The position numbers and the translations under genes were made by a program. DNA of 64,000 bases from contig JASHOA010000018.1 in NCBI GenBank assembly GCA_030041375.1, forward strand, positions 62,001 to 126,000. Reading direction: 5' to 3'. Below, piece after piece: positions 59,906 to 64,000 of this stretch. Each line of letters starts with the position of its first letter. Within the stretch, counting starts at the first letter, position 1. Below the pieces are notes generated by a model, which saw only the letters and a list, made by a program, of their open reading frames with translations, ran no database searches and was not told the DNA's origin. Origin of the DNA: Acetobacteraceae bacterium (lineage in GTDB: Bacteria; Pseudomonadota; Alphaproteobacteria; Acetobacterales; Acetobacteraceae).

Positions 59906-60714
59906 AGCCGGTCGATTTCGATTACGTGAAACCGACCACGCTCGCCGCGGCAGTCGATCTCCTTGCGCAAGGAAATGGCAGCGTGAAGGCGGTCGCGGGC
60001 GCGCAGTCTCTCGGCCCGATGCTCAATCTCAGGCTGGTCCAGCCGGAGCTCCTGGTCGATGTGACGGCCATTCCGGAACTGCTGGGAACTCGCGAGGAGG
60101 CGGAACGAATCGTCATCGGCGCCGGTGTCACGCATGCGCGGCTGGAAGACGGCGACACCTCGGAGCGGACGCAAGCGGTCCTGGCCCAGATCGCCTCCGG
60201 CATTGCCTATCGTGCGGTGCGGAACCGGGGCACGATTGGCGGCAGCCTCGCGCATGCCGATCCGGCAGCCGATTGGCTGGTCTGCACCACCGCACTTGGT
60301 GCCGAGCTGTTGCTCGTCGGCACCGCCGGGCAGCGCACCGTCAGCGCAGCGGAGTTCGTGGTCGGTGGATTCGAGACGATGCTCGCGCCAGATGAACTGA
60401 TCGTCGAAGTCCGCGTGCCGCGCCTCTCCGCGGGCTCGCGCTGGGGCTACTACAAGCTCTGCCGCAAAAGGGGCGAGTTTGCAGACGCAAGTGCCGCCGT
60501 GCTGGTGGATGATGCCCGCGGTTTTTACCGCTGCGTCATCGGCGCCACATCCGGACGGCCCATCGTGCTCGACGATTCGCGCCCGCTCTCCGAGCTTGCC
60601 GGCGCTGCCGCCGTTGCCGAAGCGCTCTCGCCCACCGCGCTCGCCGGCGACGCCTTCGCCATCCAGGTGCATGCTGCCGCTGTGCGTCGTGCCGTCAGGG
60701 CGGCAACGGCATGA
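59902..60714 (+). CDS. Molybdenum hydroxylase FAD subunit (CoxM-like)
   Basis: 270 aa. FAD-binding motifs of the family: VKAVAGAQSLGPMLNLRLVQP, AYRAVRNRGTIGGSLAHADPAADW, and LAPDELIVEVRVPRLSAGSRWGYYK (partial FAD contacts). C-terminal CO-dehydrogenase-flavoprotein domain RGEFADASAAVLVDD. It passes electrons from the Fe-S subunit to the final acceptor. Overlaps its neighbours by 4 bases on both sides. Confidence 0.93.
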   Translation: MKPVDFDYVKPTTLAAAVDLLAQGNGSVKAVAGAQSLGPMLNLRLVQPELLVDVTAIPELLGTREEAERIVIGAGVTHARLEDGDTSERTQAVLAQIASGIAYRAVRNRGTIGGSLAHADPAADWLVCTTALGAELLLVGTAGQRTVSAAEFVVGGFETMLAPDELIVEVRVPRLSAGSRWGYYKLCRKRGEFADASAAVLVDDARGFYRCVIGATSGRPIVLDDSRPLSELAGAAAVAEALSPTALAGDAFAIQVHAAAVRRAVRAATA

Positions 60715-61202
60715 GTACCGCAAGCCCGAATGCCAGGCTCGTCAGCCTGACCGTCAACGGGCGGCCGGTGGCACGGCTGGCCGCGCCGCGTACGCACCTC
60801 GCCGACTTTCTTCGCGAAGGAGAGCTTTTGACAGGCACGCATCTCGGCTGCGAGCAAGGTGTGTGCGGCGCCTGTACTCTGCTGCTCGACGGAGAGCCGG
60901 TTCGTGGTTGCCTCGCCTACGCCGTCGCTTGCGAAGGGCGTGCGGTCACCACGATCGAGGGCCTGGACCAGGACGAGACTGCCGCCCGATTGCGGGAGGC
61001 GTTTACCGCAGAGCACGCGCTGCAATGCGGGTTCTGCACGCCCGGCATGCTGATCTCGGCGCGCGATGTGGTCGAGCGCCTGCCGGACGCCGATGATGCC
61101 CGGGTGCGGGTGGAAATGAGCGGCAATCTCTGTCGCTGCACCGGCTATGTCGGGATCGTCAAGGCAATCCGCCGTGTGCTCGATGATCGGAAGGCGGGGT
61201 GA
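60711..61202 (+). CDS. Molybdenum hydroxylase [2Fe-2S] subunit (CoxS-like)
   Basis: 163 aa. N-terminal plant-type ferredoxin cluster CEQGVCGACTLLLDG with a fourth Cys in VRGC; C-terminal cluster CGFCTPGMLIS and GNLCRCTGYVGIV. It relays electrons between the molybdenum site and FAD. Normal length for the family; start overlaps the FAD subunit stop. Confidence 0.95.
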   Translation: MSTASPNARLVSLTVNGRPVARLAAPRTHLADFLREGELLTGTHLGCEQGVCGACTLLLDGEPVRGCLAYAVACEGRAVTTIEGLDQDETAARLREAFTAEHALQCGFCTPGMLISARDVVERLPDADDARVRVEMSGNLCRCTGYVGIVKAIRRVLDDRKAG

Positions 61203-61208
61203 CGGGCT

Positions 61209-61844
61209 GTGCCTGAAATCACTGAGAGCTTCGTCGTCTCTTTCCCGCGCGACGTCGTCTGGCGCCAGCTTCACGATCTCGAAATGGTCGCCCGCTCGAT
61301 GCCCGGCGTATCACTGGACGGCGCCCCGGATGGCGATCACCTGCGCGGCACCCTGGCCCTGAAGCTCGGGCCGATCACGACCAATTTCGCCGGCGAGGCC
61401 GATGTCTCGATGGATGACTCCGCCTATACCGGAATCGTGCGCGGCAAGGCGCTCGATCGCAAGAACAATTCGCGTGCGCGCTCCGAGATCCTTTTCAGCC
61501 TGGCAGAGGAGAGCCTGGCCACCCGGCTCGACATCAAGGTCGACTTCACGCTTTCCGGGTCGCTCGCCCAGTTCAGCCGGGGCAGCATCGTCCAGGAAGT
61601 TGCGCAGCGACTGACCAGGGAGTTCGCCCGCAATCTCGAGGCAGCGATCGCGGTGCGTCTCGCCTCGGCTCCGGTCCTCGGGGCAGCGGTTCCCGAGATC
61701 GAGGCCACAGGCGCAGCATCAGAACAGAGGCCCGGCTCAACCTCGGCACCGGTCGGTCTCCTCGGCCTTGTCTGGTCGGCTTTCGTGGCGTGGCTGAGGA
61801 GCCGATTCGGCCGCCGCACCGGTGGCAAGGACCTGCACGTGTGA
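61209..61844 (+). CDS. CoxG-like SRPBCC protein
   Basis: 211 aa from a GTG 6 bases after the Fe-S gene. SRPBCC/START-like domain (PRDVVWRQLHDLEMVARSMPGV, GTLALKLGPITTNFAGEA, STRLDIKVDFTLSGSLAQFSRG-type segment) with a Pro/Ser linker and a C-terminal hydrophobic helix (GLLGLVWSAFVAWL) that can hold it on the membrane. CoxG recruits the hydroxylase to the membrane in CO-oxidisers; a matching anchoring role is inferred here. Confidence 0.87.
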   Translation: MPEITESFVVSFPRDVVWRQLHDLEMVARSMPGVSLDGAPDGDHLRGTLALKLGPITTNFAGEADVSMDDSAYTGIVRGKALDRKNNSRARSEILFSLAEESLATRLDIKVDFTLSGSLAQFSRGSIVQEVAQRLTREFARNLEAAIAVRLASAPVLGAAVPEIEATGAASEQRPGSTSAPVGLLGLVWSAFVAWLRSRFGRRTGGKDLHV

Positions 61845-61984
61845 GCCGCATGATCGGAGACGGGTTGCGTGACGGGCGTCGTGAGCGGGAGCCTGGCAGG
61901 TCTGGCGTGACCAGCCCGGCCAATGGCCCCCGCTCGCGAAGGCAACATGGATGATAAGGTCGATCCAGACAGGGAGAAAACGCT

Positions 61985-63286
61985 ATGCAGCGAATATCGT
62001 GGCTGATCGCCGGACTGGCTCTGGCGATGATCCTTGGTCCTGCCATGGGCCGCGCTCAGGAAGCCAAGCCCAAGACTCTCAAGATTGCCATCGTCACCTT
62101 CTTCTCCGGCTCGGGCGCCGTTGTCGGCGGCCCGACCGTCGATTCCGCCAAGCTTGCGATCGAAGGGATCAACAAGTCAGGCGGCATCGATGGCGTGCCG
62201 GTCGAGGCCCAATATATTGACGAGTCAGGCGGATCGACCAAGCAGGTGGCCGAGTTCCGCTCCCTTGCCGGGCATGTCGCCGCCGTCCTCGGTTACGCGT
62301 CCAGTGCCGACTGCCTTGCCGTGGAGCCGGTCGCCGAAGAGTTGCACGTCCTCACCTTCTTCTCCGACTGCGATGGCGACGCTCTCTACAAGGGGCAGGC
62401 CAACGAGTGGATCTTCCACACCATCCCGTCGGACGCGACCAACGCACTCGCGATGGCGCTCTATGTCGCGAAGATGTACCCGCACATCAAGACCATCGCC
62501 GGTATCAATCCGGACTATGCCTACGGTCGGGACGAGTGGAAGTACTTCACCCTGGCGATGCAGAAGTTGGAACCGGGTATCAAGCTCGGAACCGCCTTGT
62601 TCCCGGCGCTCTTCTCCGGCCAATATACGAGCGAGCTTTCGCGCCTGCAGGGCGAACGTCCCGACCTTATTCTTTCCAGCACCTGGGGCGGAGACGTGGT
62701 AGCCCTGATCCAGCAGGGGGTCGCCCAAGGCGCTTTTGCGCAATCCCTCTTCGCACTGCCGGCCGGGACCGAAGGTGGAATGGAGGCCATGAATGCGGTG
62801 CCTGAAGGCGTCGCGTTCGGTGCCGAGCACGGCTATCTGATGCATCCCGGGAAGATCGGGAATCCGGAAATTGCCGCCTTCGTCGCCGCCTATCACGCGC
62901 GAACGCACGAATATCCCGTTTCCCCCTATCCGTTTACGATCCAGCGGGCGATCTTTGCGTTCGTCGCAGGCTACCAGGCAGCCATCAAGGCCAATGGCGG
63001 GCACTGGCCGAGCGCAGGCGACGTCGCTCACGCCCTGGTCGGCGTCCACGTGACGACCATGCTGGGCTCGTTTGAGATCCGAAGCGATCATGTCGCGGCC
63101 GTGCCGGAGATGGATGGCGTCAGTGCGCACTCCTCCACCTATCCGTTCGCGGTGTTCAACAAGATCGTCGAGTTCCCGGCCAGCATGCTGATGGCTCCGG
63201 TCGGGCAAAGCGAGGAGAGCTTTATTGCGGGGCTGACCCCCGCGGTACTCGCCAATGTGCCGGCGCCGCGCGAATATAAGCCCTGA
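61985..63286 (+). CDS. Branched-chain-amino-acid-type ABC transporter substrate-binding protein
   Basis: 433 aa. Signal peptide (WLIAGLALAMILGPAMGRAQ), then a LivK-type two-lobe fold: IAIVTFFSGSGAVVGGPTVDSAKLAIEGINKSGGIDG, AAVLGYASSADCLAVEPVAEE, IAGINPDYAYGRDEWKYF and DLILSSTWGGDVVALIQQG. Proteins of this type bind amino acids, amides, aromatic acids or other catabolic substrates. GGGAG is 8 bases before the ATG. A permease gene follows, so this is the uptake system of the island. The 140-bp gap before it shows no gene. Confidence 0.92.
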   Translation: MQRISWLIAGLALAMILGPAMGRAQEAKPKTLKIAIVTFFSGSGAVVGGPTVDSAKLAIEGINKSGGIDGVPVEAQYIDESGGSTKQVAEFRSLAGHVAAVLGYASSADCLAVEPVAEELHVLTFFSDCDGDALYKGQANEWIFHTIPSDATNALAMALYVAKMYPHIKTIAGINPDYAYGRDEWKYFTLAMQKLEPGIKLGTALFPALFSGQYTSELSRLQGERPDLILSSTWGGDVVALIQQGVAQGAFAQSLFALPAGTEGGMEAMNAVPEGVAFGAEHGYLMHPGKIGNPEIAAFVAAYHARTHEYPVSPYPFTIQRAIFAFVAGYQAAIKANGGHWPSAGDVAHALVGVHVTTMLGSFEIRSDHVAAVPEMDGVSAHSSTYPFAVFNKIVEFPASMLMAPVGQSEESFIAGLTPAVLANVPAPREYKP

Positions 63287-63437
63287 TCGCGGTGGGTGCC
63301 CGGTCTGAAGCAAGAGCGGTTCGCGAAGCGAGTCCTCGTCGGCCCTCCGCTTCGGACATCGACGCAAGGGCCGGGCCCTTCTCCGGCACCAACAGGGGAA
63401 GGCTGCTGCCTGGCCCGCAAAGGAACAACGGTTGATC

Positions 63438-64000
63438 ATGCTTGATCAGCTTGTTTCGGCAACAATCAATGGCCTGACCTCCGGGGCGACCCTGTTCCTG
63501 GTCGCATTGGGCCTCAGCCTGATCTTCGGGGTGCTCAGGGTCCTGAACTGTGCACACGGCAGCTTCTACGCGATTGGTGCCTTCATGGCCGCGGTGGTCT
63601 GGGCCCTGCTGCGTGCCGCCGGCCTGCCGGGCTATCTGATCTACCCGGGCCTGGTCGTGATCGCGATCGCCGTCGGCATTGTTGTCGGGCCCATCGTCGA
63701 ACGATTCCTGCTTCACTGGTCGTTCAGCGTCGAGCCTCTCTCCCGGCGCGAGGTCGTGCAGCTTCTCGCCACTTTCGCGGTCTTCCTCATTCTCGAGGAC
63801 GGACAGAAACTCGTCTTCGGCACCCAGCCGTACTATTCCGGGGCTGCCCTCGGCCTGCTCGGAGCCACTAGGATCGCCGGCATCCTGCACACCAATTATC
63901 AACTCCTCCTCATTCCGCTGGCCGGCATCGTCCTTTGGCTGCTCAGGCTGTTTCTCTCGAAGACCCGTAGCGGTCGCTGCCTAGTTGCTGTCGCCGAGGA
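63438..64000 (+). CDS. Branched-chain-amino-acid-type ABC permease (LivH-like), cut by window end
   Basis: First 187 residues of a membrane permease; the frame is open to the last base. Family signs: LVSATINGLTSGATLFLVALGLSLIFGVLRVLNCAHGSFY, GPIVERFLL, VQLLATFAVFLILEDGQKLVFG. Several membrane helices are visible. It should be followed by LivM and LivG/F-type genes outside the window. The 151-bp gap after the binding-protein gene may hold an mRNA-processing structure, but none was clear. Confidence 0.92.
   Translation, partial: MLDQLVSATINGLTSGATLFLVALGLSLIFGVLRVLNCAHGSFYAIGAFMAAVVWALLRAAGLPGYLIYPGLVVIAIAVGIVVGPIVERFLLHWSFSVEPLSRREVVQLLATFAVFLILEDGQKLVFGTQPYYSGAALGLLGATRIAGILHTNYQLLLIPLAGIVLWLLRLFLSKTRSGRCLVAVAE

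Noticed and set aside
57563-61844. Aerobic carbon monoxide dehydrogenase
   Set aside because: The AYRCSFR loop that marks form I CODH is absent, and gene order differs from coxMSL, so only the general hydroxylase family is claimed.
1-64000. tRNA, rRNA, CRISPR or insertion sequence
   Set aside because: The few intergenic gaps were read for tRNA-like loops, spaced repeats and transposase motifs; only the two-hairpin repeat family was found.

Overview
This window is a high-GC, gene-dense bacterial chromosome segment. It most resembles a motile alphaproteobacterium of the Rhodospirillales/Acetobacteraceae type. That placement is an inference from the fliL-fliM-small coiled-coil protein-motE arrangement, the MoxR/DUF58/DUF4159 operon, the ileS-lspA-small lipoprotein order and the overall protein character; no rRNA is present to confirm it. 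Almost all the sequence is coding, many neighbouring genes share an ATGA stop/start overlap, and no tRNA, rRNA, CRISPR array or insertion sequence was seen.

Layout. 1-3563: a type I secretion pair (HlyD-type adaptor, cut by the window edge, and an ABC exporter). 3883-11564: a periplasmic ankyrin protein and the MoxR-DUF58-DUF4159-VWA operon. 11650-16175: a mixed block (DUF1285 protein, CoA pyrophosphatase, creatininase-family hydrolase, EamA transporter, VOC protein, SDR). 16184-22837: DUF3035-like lipoprotein, lspA, ileS, ribF, a MaoC hydratase and an acyl-CoA dehydrogenase, all on the minus strand. 23084-26719: an envelope-stress-like operon (HtrA protease, OmpR-type regulator, histidine kinase, small exported protein). 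26867-30887: class III aminotransferase, MscL with an added zinc ribbon, and speD-speE-recX. 31005-40329: two divergent flagellar operons, fliL-fliM-(DUF6468-like)-motE-TPR protein leftward and flgF-flgG-flgA-flgH rightward, with a near-perfect sigma-54 promoter in front of flgF.

From 57364 down to 40369 runs an unbroken minus-strand series of 15 genes. It starts with a two-subunit CoA-transferase, a luciferase-like F420-type oxidoreductase and a diaminopropionate ammonia-lyase-like enzyme. It continues with an F420:NADPH oxidoreductase and a set of deazaflavin F420 biosynthesis genes (cofE, cofD, cofC, fbiC), then a GntR/UTRA regulator and an M20 deacylase. ThrC, an M16 peptidase, a TldE/PmbA protein and a WecA-type transferase follow. 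Divergently from 57563 lie a three-subunit molybdenum hydroxylase with a CoxG-like protein and a branched-chain-amino-acid-type ABC transporter that runs off the right edge. Taken together, 45.6-64 kb looks like a substrate uptake and catabolic island carrying its own F420 cofactor supply; this is the most interesting region of the window.

A roughly 100-bp two-hairpin repeat occurs four times, always between genes (3806, 22899, 28760 and 36872). Start codons were moved from the longest possible reading where a ribosome binding site or the expected family N-terminus favoured another start; each such choice is stated in the entry.
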